Assembly (NCBI GenBank): GCA_964446495.1
Contig: CAYUOY010000131.1
Location: 1 to 11,337, forward strand
Reading direction: 5' to 3'
Origin: JAADHU01 sp964446495
Lineage (GTDB): Bacteria; Pseudomonadota; Gammaproteobacteria; Steroidobacterales; Woeseiaceae
DNA length: 11,337 bases
Part shown: positions 1 through 6,064 of the stretch, one piece after another
Position numbering within the stretch: the first letter of the stretch is position 1
How the letters are laid out: every line of letters starts with the position of its first letter
Notes under the pieces: model-generated
What the model was told of the DNA's origin: nothing
What the model saw: the letters and a program-made list of their open reading frames with translations, nothing else
Databases searched by the model: none
Program-made: the position numbers and the translations under genes

Positions 1-54
1 GCTGCAGTTGACCTCGCAATACGCCGCTTCGCTCTGTATTGCGGTCAACTGAGC
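1..54. repeat. Imperfect palindrome (REP-like hairpin)
   Basis: The two arms fold into one hairpin. Bases 15-22 pair with 36-43 (8 bp), 7-12 with 44-49 (6 bp), 5-6 with 50-51, and 1-3 with 52-54. This gives 19 base pairs, interrupted only by a two-base bulge (13-14) and a one-base bulge (4), with a 13-nt loop at 23-35. No T-run follows, so it does not look like an intrinsic terminator. Its size and bulged stem resemble dispersed REP-type palindromic units of proteobacteria, but one copy cannot prove that. It may extend left of the window. It lies directly before an in-frame TAA (55-57) and the ORF at 64. Confidence 0.6.
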
Positions 55-63
55 TAAGTCGTT

Positions 64-357
64 ATGTATATTAAGGAAATTCCAGAGCTCGTGCTGGATG
101 CTGGCGGAAATCTGATTGAGCGAATGGAGCAGGTGGGTGTGGACCCGATTACGGGAGATCCGATATTTGCACCAGTAAATGTGGCGCCGTCGATGAGGGT
201 TGCCGGTGCAAATGCATCGGATCGATTTTTCTCTCGGTTTGAAGCAGGACTGCTTCACGATGGATTTTTGTCAGATGCGGAGAAACGCTTAATAGCGGAA
301 TGGTTGGATGTCGGAGCACAGTATTACAATAATCCATTCGACGTCCCGGTCAACTAA
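64..357 (+). CDS. C-terminal fragment of HzsA-like/PD40-type exported protein (probable)
   Basis: This 97-residue ORF has no signal peptide or complete recognisable domain. Its second half (residues 56-93, with FEAGLLHDGFLSDAEKRL followed by AEWLDVGAQYYNNPF) resembles the end of large exported proteins annotated as hydrazine synthase alpha-subunit-like or PD40 beta-propeller proteins. That match is from memory, not a search. Such proteins are normally several hundred residues long. Here an in-frame TAA at 55-57 separates the ORF from anything upstream, and the only plausible start is ATG 64 with a weak GAG ten bases before it. The ORF is therefore either the tail of a split gene, possibly broken by the adjacent palindrome, or a stand-alone small protein. 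Its last 50 nt overlap the start of the SH3/barrel gene, which supports membership of the same operon. A true hydrazine synthase role is not implied. Confidence 0.5.
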   Translation: MYIKEIPELVLDAGGNLIERMEQVGVDPITGDPIFAPVNVAPSMRVAGANASDRFFSRFEAGLLHDGFLSDAEKRLIAEWLDVGAQYYNNPFDVPVN

Positions 358-1099
358 GGTTGGCTGGGCTCTGCTGCTGCTGGTCCTCGGCCAGGCATTT
401 AATGCAGAGTTAAGCTACGCCGACGAGGATTATCGGAGTGTTTCGGTCGCGGATCCGTTCCTGGAGATGCGTACAGGTCCCGGGATCGGTTACCCCAAAT
501 TCCACATTGTGGATCGTGGTGAGTCGGTCGACATACTGAAGCGCCGTACCGACTGGTACCTGGTTCGTACGGAAAATGAAAAAGAGGGCTGGGTGAGCCG
601 TGAGCAATTACAACTCACGCTGCAGCCGGACGGTCAGGCGGTCAAATTCGAGGCGGCGAATCAATCGGATTTCACGAATGCACGCTGGGAGGCGGGCTTT
701 CTTGCCGGTGATTTCGGTGGTGCCAACATCATCTCTCTTTACGGCGGCTACTCGCTGAATCCGCACGTGTCGATCGAAGCCTGGGGATCACAGATTCTGG
801 GTAATTCGTCGAATGGCTGGATGGGCAGCATCAACATTGTCCACGAAATCTGGCCCGATTGGCGCATATCGCCCTTTTTTACACTGGGTACCGGTCTCAT
901 CTACACCGAACCGAAGTCCAGCATCGTGCAGGGCGAGGACCGAACTGACCAGATTGCACATGTCGGAGCGGGGTTTCGCGTTTACGCGACGCGCCGCTTC
1001 ATTCTTAGAGCTGAATACAAGAGCTACGTGGTGTTCACGAGCCGTGACGACAATGAGGAAGTAGAGGAATGGAAAGTCGGTTTCGCCTTCTTTTTTTAG
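308..1099 (+). CDS. SH3b-domain outer-membrane beta-barrel protein
   Basis: The product is a 263-residue exported protein. A signal peptide is visible: a basic start with R14 and K17, a hydrophobic core VGWALLLLVLGQAF, and probable cleavage after SYA (A38). Residues 42-103 form a bacterial SH3 domain with MRTGPGIGYP, DWYLVR and GWVSREQL, a fold commonly used to bind peptidoglycan or cell-wall peptides. From about residue 125 alternating amphipathic strands follow, and the chain ends in WKVGFAFFF, a C-terminal aromatic signal typical of beta-barrels inserted by the BAM machinery. The likely role is a barrel that also contacts the wall; the substrate is unknown. ATG 308 overlaps the preceding ORF by 50 nt and has only a weak ribosome site, but no better in-frame start keeps the signal peptide. 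The gene overlaps the next one by 31 nt. Confidence 0.8.
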   Translation: MSEHSITIIHSTSRSTKVGWALLLLVLGQAFNAELSYADEDYRSVSVADPFLEMRTGPGIGYPKFHIVDRGESVDILKRRTDWYLVRTENEKEGWVSREQLQLTLQPDGQAVKFEAANQSDFTNARWEAGFLAGDFGGANIISLYGGYSLNPHVSIEAWGSQILGNSSNGWMGSINIVHEIWPDWRISPFFTLGTGLIYTEPKSSIVQGEDRTDQIAHVGAGFRVYATRRFILRAEYKSYVVFTSRDDNEEVEEWKVGFAFFF

Positions 1100-1755
1100 T
1101 GCTACCTGTTTTTGCCCTTGGGCTTGGCGGATGTGCTTCGACAAAAAACTTGTTCGGTTGGGGCAACCAGTCTGCGCCACCGCCAGCGGCAGAGGATCCG
1201 GGTCAGGTTATCGATCCAACGGTCGAACGCCGCGAGATCAAAGCACCCAAAATTGATTCGGAAGATTTTGAACTCGGTGCCTATGTTGGCATCCTGGGCG
1301 TCGAGGATTTCGAGTCGGATATCGTTTATGGCGCACGTCTCGCCTATCACGTCACCGAGGGGTTTTTCGTTGAGGGCACCGTGGGTACCAGCGACGCGGG
1401 TCTTACGAGCTTTGAACGATTGAGCGGGGGTGCACCCATTCTTTCTAACAGTGAACGCACCTTCACCTATTACAACCTGAGTCTTGGTTACAACATTCTG
1501 CCCGGCGAGGTTTTCTTCGGCGAGGGCAGGGCTTACAACTCGAGTTTGTACCTGATAGGCGGACTTGGTTCGACCCGATTCGCCGGTGATGACCGTTTTA
1601 CCGTTAACTTCGGCGTTGGCTATCGATTCTTGTTGACGGATTCCATTGCATTGCACCTGGATTTTCGCGATCACCTGTTTGATATCGACCTGCTCGGCGA
1701 GGACAAGACAACACACAATCTTGAAGCCACGCTTGGCATGACGGTGTTCTTCTGA
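1069..1755 (+). CDS. Lipoprotein outer-membrane beta-barrel domain protein
   Basis: The product is a 228-residue protein with a lipoprotein signal. A hydrophobic stretch after R4/R6 ends in the lipobox LGGC, with acylated Cys22 and Ala at +2, which predicts outer-membrane sorting. A Pro/Ala-rich linker (about 35-45) leads into a beta-rich domain whose strands carry alternating aromatic and small residues, and the chain ends in GMTVFF. This fits the family annotated as 'outer membrane beta-barrel domain', whose function is unknown. The ATG is preceded by GAGGA (1055-1059) at a 9-nt spacing, inside the end of the upstream gene, and the two genes overlap by 31 nt. That suggests translational coupling with the SH3/barrel protein, so the two barrels may work together. 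Confidence 0.8.
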   Translation: MESRFRLLFLVLPVFALGLGGCASTKNLFGWGNQSAPPPAAEDPGQVIDPTVERREIKAPKIDSEDFELGAYVGILGVEDFESDIVYGARLAYHVTEGFFVEGTVGTSDAGLTSFERLSGGAPILSNSERTFTYYNLSLGYNILPGEVFFGEGRAYNSSLYLIGGLGSTRFAGDDRFTVNFGVGYRFLLTDSIALHLDFRDHLFDIDLLGEDKTTHNLEATLGMTVFF

Positions 1756-1796
1756 GGCAGAGGTCACGTTTCGTGCGGCCTGTGTCGAATATGCTT

Positions 1797-1800
1797 GGAG
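1797..1800 (+). promoter_or_regulatory. Ribosome binding site deciding the DUF4266 start
   Basis: GGAG stands 7 nt before ATG 1808 but only 1 nt before the in-frame ATG 1802. This favours 1808 as the real start of the DUF4266 gene. Confidence 0.55.
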
Positions 1801-1807
1801 AATGAAA

Positions 1808-2044
1808 ATGAATATCAGCCGAATTGGACGCGTAGTACTGTCGCTGACAGTGCTTGGAATGCTGTCGGCCTGCAGTGGCATAGAGCCGTGGGTGAAACCT
1901 TACGAGCGCGATCGACTGGCCGACCCCATCATGTTCCTCGATGCTGATCCGGTCTCGACGGCCTACATCCAGCACGTATTCGAGGCCCGTGAAGGAGCCC
2001 GTGGCGGTGAGGGTGCGGCAGGCGGTGGCTGCGGTTGTAACTGA
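1808..2044 (+). CDS. DUF4266 small lipoprotein
   Basis: The product is a 78-residue lipoprotein. Its N-terminus carries R5/R8, a hydrophobic core and a lipobox ending LSAC, with acylated Cys22. The mature part has the DUF4266 signature as I know it: a VKPYERDRLADP segment, a following MFLDADP, and an unusual C-terminus rich in Gly that ends GGGCGCN, with Cys75 and Cys77. Only about 56 residues would remain after processing. No enzymatic domain is visible, and the CxC end could bind a metal, form a disulfide or be modified. ATG 1802 is also in frame, but 1808 has the better ribosome-site spacing. DUF4266 genes are usually found directly before DUF3570 genes, as here (23-nt gap). The function is not known. 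Confidence 0.85.
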   Translation: MNISRIGRVVLSLTVLGMLSACSGIEPWVKPYERDRLADPIMFLDADPVSTAYIQHVFEAREGARGGEGAAGGGCGCN

Positions 2045-2067
2045 CCGGGCGCCAGCGTACTCGACTC

Positions 2068-3198
2068 ATGACTAAACGTAATATCGCAATTATGCTGCTC
2101 CTGCTGGCGATTGGCCAGAGTGTGTGGGCGGGCGTCTTGCCGGAAGATCGTACCGATTTGCTATATCACCGCTACGAGGGCGGTGGCGTCAAGATCGACG
2201 GCCCGTCATTGCTGGTACGCAAAAAAGTGGGCAAGAGTGTGTCGTTTGTTGGCAATTACTACGTTGACATGGTGAGTTCGGCATCGATCGATGTTATTAC
2301 CACGGCCAGTCCCTATTCCGAGGAAAGAACGCAGTGGTCGCTGGGTATGGACTACCTGCGCGGCAACACAACCGTCAGCACGAACTATACGAGCAGTGTA
2401 GAAAGCGATTTCGATGCCAAGACCTACAGCTTGTCAATCAGCCAGGACATGTTCGGTGACATGACCACTCTGACGTTGAGCTATGCACTCGGTGATGACG
2501 TCGTCGGCAAGGTTGGCGATCCCGAATTCTCGCGCGACAACACGCGCCAGCACTATGGTATTGGGCTCACGCAGATACTGACACGAAACCTGATCACGAC
2601 ACTGAATATTGAAACGATTACGGATGAAGGGTTTCTCAATAATCCTTATCGGACAGTGCGTTTTTTCGACCCGTTGAGTGCGGTTGGATACAGCTACGAG
2701 CCGGAGTTATACCCTTCGACCAGAACCACCAATGCAGTGGGGATACGAGCACGGTACTTTTTGCCCTATCGCGCTGCGCTCCAGGGCGAGTACCGGTTCT
2801 TTACCGATACCTGGGGCATTACCTCGCATACAGCGTCTGTGGGCTATGTGCACCCGTGGCGTGACTGGACCTTCAAAGTCAAATATCGCTGGTATAACCA
2901 GAATGGGGCCGACTTTTACCGTGATATTTTTGCACGCTCGGAAGCAACCAACTTCCGTGGCCGCGACAAGGAATTGAGCGCACTCACCAGCAACGTGCTG
3001 GAACTGGGTGCGAGTTATGCATTTCTCGAAAATGGCTGGGGCTTCGTCGACAAAGGGTCTGTGAATCTCACCTTCACAAGACTGCAGGTTGACTATGACG
3101 ATTTCAGCGACGTTAGTACCGGCGCGGTCCTGGGAGAAGAACCACTGTACTCGCTGGACGCCAACGTATTTCAGCTCTTTGTTTCCTTCTGGTACTAA
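2068..3198 (+). CDS. DUF3570 outer-membrane beta-barrel-like protein
   Basis: The product is a 376-residue protein with a Sec signal peptide (MTKRN, then a hydrophobic core, probable cleavage after VWA at residue 21). The mature start GVLPEDRTDLLYHRYEGGGV, the segment LNIETITDEGFLNNPYRTVR and the aromatic C-terminal end SFWY are typical of DUF3570 as I recall that family. The whole protein is composed of alternating strands with many Tyr, Trp and Phe, consistent with a large outer-membrane barrel. It closes the envelope cluster; the next gene begins 94 nt later after a candidate promoter. Only a weak ribosome site precedes the ATG, so translation may depend on the upstream DUF4266 gene. DUF3570 has no established biochemical role. 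DUF4266/DUF3570 pairs often sit near ApbE-type flavin transferases, but none is in this window. Confidence 0.85.
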   Translation: MTKRNIAIMLLLLAIGQSVWAGVLPEDRTDLLYHRYEGGGVKIDGPSLLVRKKVGKSVSFVGNYYVDMVSSASIDVITTASPYSEERTQWSLGMDYLRGNTTVSTNYTSSVESDFDAKTYSLSISQDMFGDMTTLTLSYALGDDVVGKVGDPEFSRDNTRQHYGIGLTQILTRNLITTLNIETITDEGFLNNPYRTVRFFDPLSAVGYSYEPELYPSTRTTNAVGIRARYFLPYRAALQGEYRFFTDTWGITSHTASVGYVHPWRDWTFKVKYRWYNQNGADFYRDIFARSEATNFRGRDKELSALTSNVLELGASYAFLENGWGFVDKGSVNLTFTRLQVDYDDFSDVSTGAVLGEEPLYSLDANVFQLFVSFWY

Positions 3199-3229
3199 CC
3201 CCTGCTACGGCCGAGTCTTTGGGGACAGG

Positions 3230-3267
3230 TGCTTATCAAGCAACTGATGTTTCCGCTACAATAAGCA
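3230..3267. repeat. Inverted repeat overlapping the candidate promoter
   Basis: TGCTTAT at 3230-3236 is the exact reverse complement of ATAAGCA at 3261-3267. The 24-nt separation is long for a hairpin but would suit two operator half-sites. The arms cover the putative -35 and -10 boxes. A chance occurrence of a 7-bp repeat is quite possible. Confidence 0.3.
3233..3262 (+). promoter_or_regulatory. Candidate sigma70 promoter before the MOSC gene
   Basis: TACAAT at 3257-3262 matches the -10 consensus in five of six bases. TTATCA at 3233-3238 matches the -35 consensus in four of six, with an 18-nt spacer. The site lies in the only sizeable gap (94 nt) between the envelope cluster and the MOSC-LemA-DUF2207 genes. 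An inverted repeat overlaps both boxes. No experimental support is available. Confidence 0.4.
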
Positions 3268-3280
3268 TCGTCCACTTTTG

Positions 3281-3289
3281 AAGGGGGAG
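3281..3289 (+). promoter_or_regulatory. Ribosome binding site deciding the MOSC start
   Basis: The purine run AAGGGGGAG ends 3 nt before ATG 3293, and its AGGGGG core lies at a suitable distance. It overlaps the TTG at 3278 and cannot serve it, so ATG 3293 is preferred. Confidence 0.65.
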
Positions 3290-3292
3290 CGT

Positions 3293-3742
3293 ATGGGCAG
3301 GGTGGCTGGAATCGCTCGGCGCGATAAGAAGCGTGCGCCGATGGAAACGCTCGAAACCGCTGAGATTAGTAAAGATACGGGCGTGGCAAACGATTTCCGC
3401 GGTAAGCCCGGACCTCGCCAGGTCACCTTGTTGTCTGCAGAAGTCTGGGAAAGTGTGTGCGGGCAGTTGGGCAAAGAACTACCGTGGACCACGCGTCGTG
3501 CCAACCTTCTTGTCGATGGCCTGGAACTGCCGCGGCAAGCGGGAAGTATCATAGAAATTGGTGCGGCAAGACTTGAGGTAACAATGGAAACAGATCCTTG
3601 CTCACGCATGGAAGAACAGTGTGCGGGATTGAAGGCCGCATTGGAGCCCGATTGGAATGGCGGTGTGCTTTGCCGCGTTATTCAAGGCGGGTCGATCAGC
3701 ATTGGCGATAGCGTAACTCTCAGTGATAGCGATAAATCCTGA
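3293..3742 (+). CDS. MOSC domain-containing protein
   Basis: The product is a 149-residue single-domain protein without a signal peptide, so cytoplasmic. MOSC features are visible: an early VAGIARRDKKRAPMETLE strand, DFRGKPGPRQVTLLS, LPWTTRRANLLVDGLELP, and the conserved cysteine region ETDPCSRM with Cys103. A late GGVLCRVIQGG strand follows. MOSC domains occur in molybdenum-cofactor sulfurases and in YiiM- or mARC-like proteins, where the conserved cysteine is thought to carry persulfide sulfur or contact the cofactor. The short form here resembles stand-alone MOSC proteins whose substrates are unknown. ATG 3293 is chosen over an in-frame TTG at 3278 because the ribosome site fits only the former. 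The gene lies 24 nt before lemA on the same strand; no functional tie is evident. Confidence 0.85.
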   Translation: MGRVAGIARRDKKRAPMETLETAEISKDTGVANDFRGKPGPRQVTLLSAEVWESVCGQLGKELPWTTRRANLLVDGLELPRQAGSIIEIGAARLEVTMETDPCSRMEEQCAGLKAALEPDWNGGVLCRVIQGGSISIGDSVTLSDSDKS

Positions 3743-3766
3743 CTTTGTATCCGAGGTTGCGGTGAC

Positions 3767-4321
3767 GTGACCTGGTTGATCGTATTCTTGCTGCTTGCTG
3801 GCATCGCTGCGTTCCTCTACAACCGCCTGATACGCAGCCGGAATCGTGCCCGCGGCGCGTGGAGCGACATTGATGTTCAATTGCAAAGGCGTCACGACCT
3901 GATCCCTCAACTGGTTACTGCGGTCGCTCAGTATGCGAGCTACGAACGCGTTACTCTCGAGGCTGTTACCGAGTTGCGTTCCGCGGCGATGGGTGCGACG
4001 TCGGTGGCGTCTCGTGGCGAGGCGGAGCAGGGACTAAGCGGTGGCCTGGCTCGCCTGATCGCAGTCGCCGAACAGTATCCGGATTTGAAAGCGAACGAAA
4101 ACTTCCTGAAGCTGCAGGCCGAACTGGTCGAGACTGAGGACTATTTACAGTTCGCCCGCCGTTACTACAATGGCGCTGTGCGTGAATTGAACACGCTGAT
4201 TGAAACCGTGCCGAACAATTTCATTGCCAGCCTGTTTCGTTTTTCAATGCGTGACTATTTTCAACCGTCGTCTGCCGATGTGGCGGTTGCGCCTCAAATT
4301 GATCTGGGTGGAAACGAATGA
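3767..4321 (+). CDS. lemA: LemA family membrane protein
   Basis: The product is 184 residues long, the usual size for LemA. One N-terminal membrane helix (about residues 3-20, TWLIVFLLLAGIAAFLYN) is followed by the family signature: NRARGAWSDIDVQLQRRHDLIPQLV, then a long helical region with NENFLKLQAELVETEDYLQFARRYYNGAVRELN. The protein is expected to be anchored in the cytoplasmic membrane with a helical-bundle domain outside it. The biochemical role of LemA is not established. The start is GTG 3767 with GAGG (3753-3756) 10 nt upstream, and no ATG is available that keeps the membrane helix. The stop codon overlaps the DUF2207 start (ATGA), a classic sign of translational coupling. LemA genes often sit beside DUF2207 or TPM-domain genes. 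Confidence 0.92.
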   Translation: MTWLIVFLLLAGIAAFLYNRLIRSRNRARGAWSDIDVQLQRRHDLIPQLVTAVAQYASYERVTLEAVTELRSAAMGATSVASRGEAEQGLSGGLARLIAVAEQYPDLKANENFLKLQAELVETEDYLQFARRYYNGAVRELNTLIETVPNNFIASLFRFSMRDYFQPSSADVAVAPQIDLGGNE

Positions 4322-6015
4322 GGCGGCTGCTAACGGCCATTGTTTTCTTGCTGCCGTTTGCATCATTGGCTGATGAACGCATCCTCGACTTCACAAGCGA
4401 TGTCATCGTAAGACAAGACGGTTGGATCGAGGTTACGGAGACAATAACCGTGCAGGCGGAGGGGCAGCAGATTCGGCGCGGTATCTATCGCGATTTCCCG
4501 ACACGGTACCAGGATGCTTACGGCAACAATGTCGAGCTGGCCTATCAGCCGCTATCGCTACTCAGAAATAATGCAGCGGAAGATTTCCGTTCAGAGCGGG
4601 TGGGGGACGGTGTTCGCACCTATTTCGGTCATGCTGACCGGATGCTGGCGCCGGGCGTGCATACGTACATCTTCCGCTATGAAGCCAGTCGAATGCTCGG
4701 ATTTTTTGATAAGTATGATGAGCTCTATTGGAACGTAACCGGGAACGACTGGTACTTCCCCATTGACCATGCTGCAGCGACGATTACGCTGGATTTTGCC
4801 GGTGACCCTCAGATTATCGAGGTTGACGCCTATACCGGAAGAATGGGCGCAACGGGGAAAGCCTTTTCCAGTGAGGCAAGCGGCAATCGTGCGAGTTTTG
4901 CCACGAATAAGGGGCTTCTGCCTCACGAGGGCCTGACCATCGTTGTGAGTTGGCCAAAAGGGTTTGTAACGGCACCCGATGGCATGCAGAAGATGATCTG
5001 GTTGTTGCGCGACAATCTCAGCCTGCTGGTGGCCCTGGTGGGTCTGTTGGCAATGCTTGTCTACCTTTATCCCGTATGGCGTGCCTTCGGTCGTGACCCT
5101 GAAGAAGGGCTGATCGTTACTCGCTACGAGCCGCCCAACGGATTTTCACCCGCTTCGCTGCGTTTTATCCGGAAAATGTACTACGACAACAAGGTAATGA
5201 CCGCCGCGGTTATCAATCTGGCGGTCAAGGGATACCTGAGGATTCAGAAAGATGCCGATCTCTATTCGCTGATCAAGACGGCTTCGCCGGCAGAGCAGCC
5301 GGCGATGGCCACTGGAGAACAGGAGCTGTACGACGCGCTGTTCGAAGGCGGCCATTCCGTCATGCTGGACAATGAGAACCACGCGTTGATCGGTGCGGCT
5401 CGAGCCGCTCACCGAGCGTCGTTACGCAAGGATTATCGTGGCCGGTATTTCAAATCCAACGGTTTGTTGAGTTTGCCGGCACTGGCGGTCGGATTGGTGT
5501 CTTCGCTAATCGCCCTGAATGTCGGTATGGGCCCAAGCCCGGCCGTGTTCCTGGTTATTGCCCTGATGTTGGTGGTGTTTTTTACCTTTGCTGTCCTGAT
5601 GAAGCGACCGACCGGGCTTGGGCGGCATGTTCTCGATGAAATGCTCGGCTTTCAGGATTACCTGGAAATCGCGGAGAAAGATGAACTGAATCTGCTTAAC
5701 CCGCCGCAGAAAACCCCGCAGTTATTCGAGGCGTTCTTGCCCTTCGCGCTGGCAATGGGTGTCGAGCAGCACTGGGGAGAGCGGTTTTCCTCCGTATTTG
5801 CACAGCTATATGATGCGGGCCATTCGGCCTACAATCCCGCCTGGTATAACGGTCCCCTGAACAGTTTTGAAATGGGCTCAACCATATCGGACCTGACCGG
5901 CAACCTGGGTTCCGCCATTACATCGTCGGTAACGCCGCCCGGTTCTTCGTCCGGTAGCGGGGGTGGTGGTTCTTCCGGCGGAGGCGGCGGCGGCGGCGGT
6001 GGTGGTGGTTGGTAG
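4318..6015 (+). CDS. DUF2207 domain membrane protein with glycine tail
   Basis: The product has 565 residues. A signal peptide (MRRLLTAIVFLLPFASLA) precedes an extracytoplasmic DUF2207 domain of about 200 residues, with ITVQAEGQQIRRGIYRDFPT and WNVTGNDWYFPI. Then come a membrane helix (about 232-254), a soluble region including EPPNGFSPASLRFIRKMYYD and a predicted small helical domain, two more helices (about 384-402 and 409-428), and a region with LDEMLGFQDYLEIAEKDELN. The chain ends in a tail (542-565) that is almost only Gly and Ser and finishes with Trp. Similar glycine tails are common in this family and in TPM-domain proteins. The gene overlaps lemA by 4 nt, and GGTGG about 6 nt upstream can serve as its ribosome site. 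It probably acts with LemA at the envelope; the mechanism is unknown. Confidence 0.9.
   Translation: MRRLLTAIVFLLPFASLADERILDFTSDVIVRQDGWIEVTETITVQAEGQQIRRGIYRDFPTRYQDAYGNNVELAYQPLSLLRNNAAEDFRSERVGDGVRTYFGHADRMLAPGVHTYIFRYEASRMLGFFDKYDELYWNVTGNDWYFPIDHAAATITLDFAGDPQIIEVDAYTGRMGATGKAFSSEASGNRASFATNKGLLPHEGLTIVVSWPKGFVTAPDGMQKMIWLLRDNLSLLVALVGLLAMLVYLYPVWRAFGRDPEEGLIVTRYEPPNGFSPASLRFIRKMYYDNKVMTAAVINLAVKGYLRIQKDADLYSLIKTASPAEQPAMATGEQELYDALFEGGHSVMLDNENHALIGAARAAHRASLRKDYRGRYFKSNGLLSLPALAVGLVSSLIALNVGMGPSPAVFLVIALMLVVFFTFAVLMKRPTGLGRHVLDEMLGFQDYLEIAEKDELNLLNPPQKTPQLFEAFLPFALAMGVEQHWGERFSSVFAQLYDAGHSAYNPAWYNGPLNSFEMGSTISDLTGNLGSAITSSVTPPGSSSGSGGGGSSGGGGGGGGGGGW
5941..6012 (+). repeat. Low-complexity glycine-codon tract
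   Basis: This tract of GGN triplets (mostly GGC, GGT and GGG with a few Ser codons) encodes the Gly/Ser tail of the DUF2207 protein, including eleven Gly codons in a row before the final Trp. The G-rich run is a likely site for replication slippage, which would change the tail length or frame. Confidence 0.7.
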
Positions 6016-6064
6016 GAACCTGCAGCGCCTCGATTTGTCGTAGACTTCCTGTCTCACTCTTTCA

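Noticed and set aside
1..54. Integron attC site or intrinsic terminator
   Set aside because: The outer arms do not match the RYYYAAC/GTTRRRY core sites on either strand, no integrase is present, and no T-run follows the stem.
64..357. True hydrazine synthase (anammox) subunit
   Set aside because: Only a C-terminal-like segment is present, with no haem-binding CxxCH motif and no anammox genes nearby; the resemblance is at family level only.
788..1881. Minus-strand ORFs of 130 and 259 residues opposite the barrel genes
   Set aside because: They have no recognisable domains or signals and mirror genes with clear signal peptides and barrel features on the + strand, so they are shadows.
3199..3229. 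Intrinsic terminator after the DUF3570 gene
   Set aside because: Only a 4-bp CCCC/GGGG pairing with a long loop and no T-run is present.
6000..6030. Hairpin terminator after the DUF2207 gene
   Set aside because: The GGTT/AACC pairing is 4 bp and lacks a T-run, and the next gene follows closely, so read-through is more likely.
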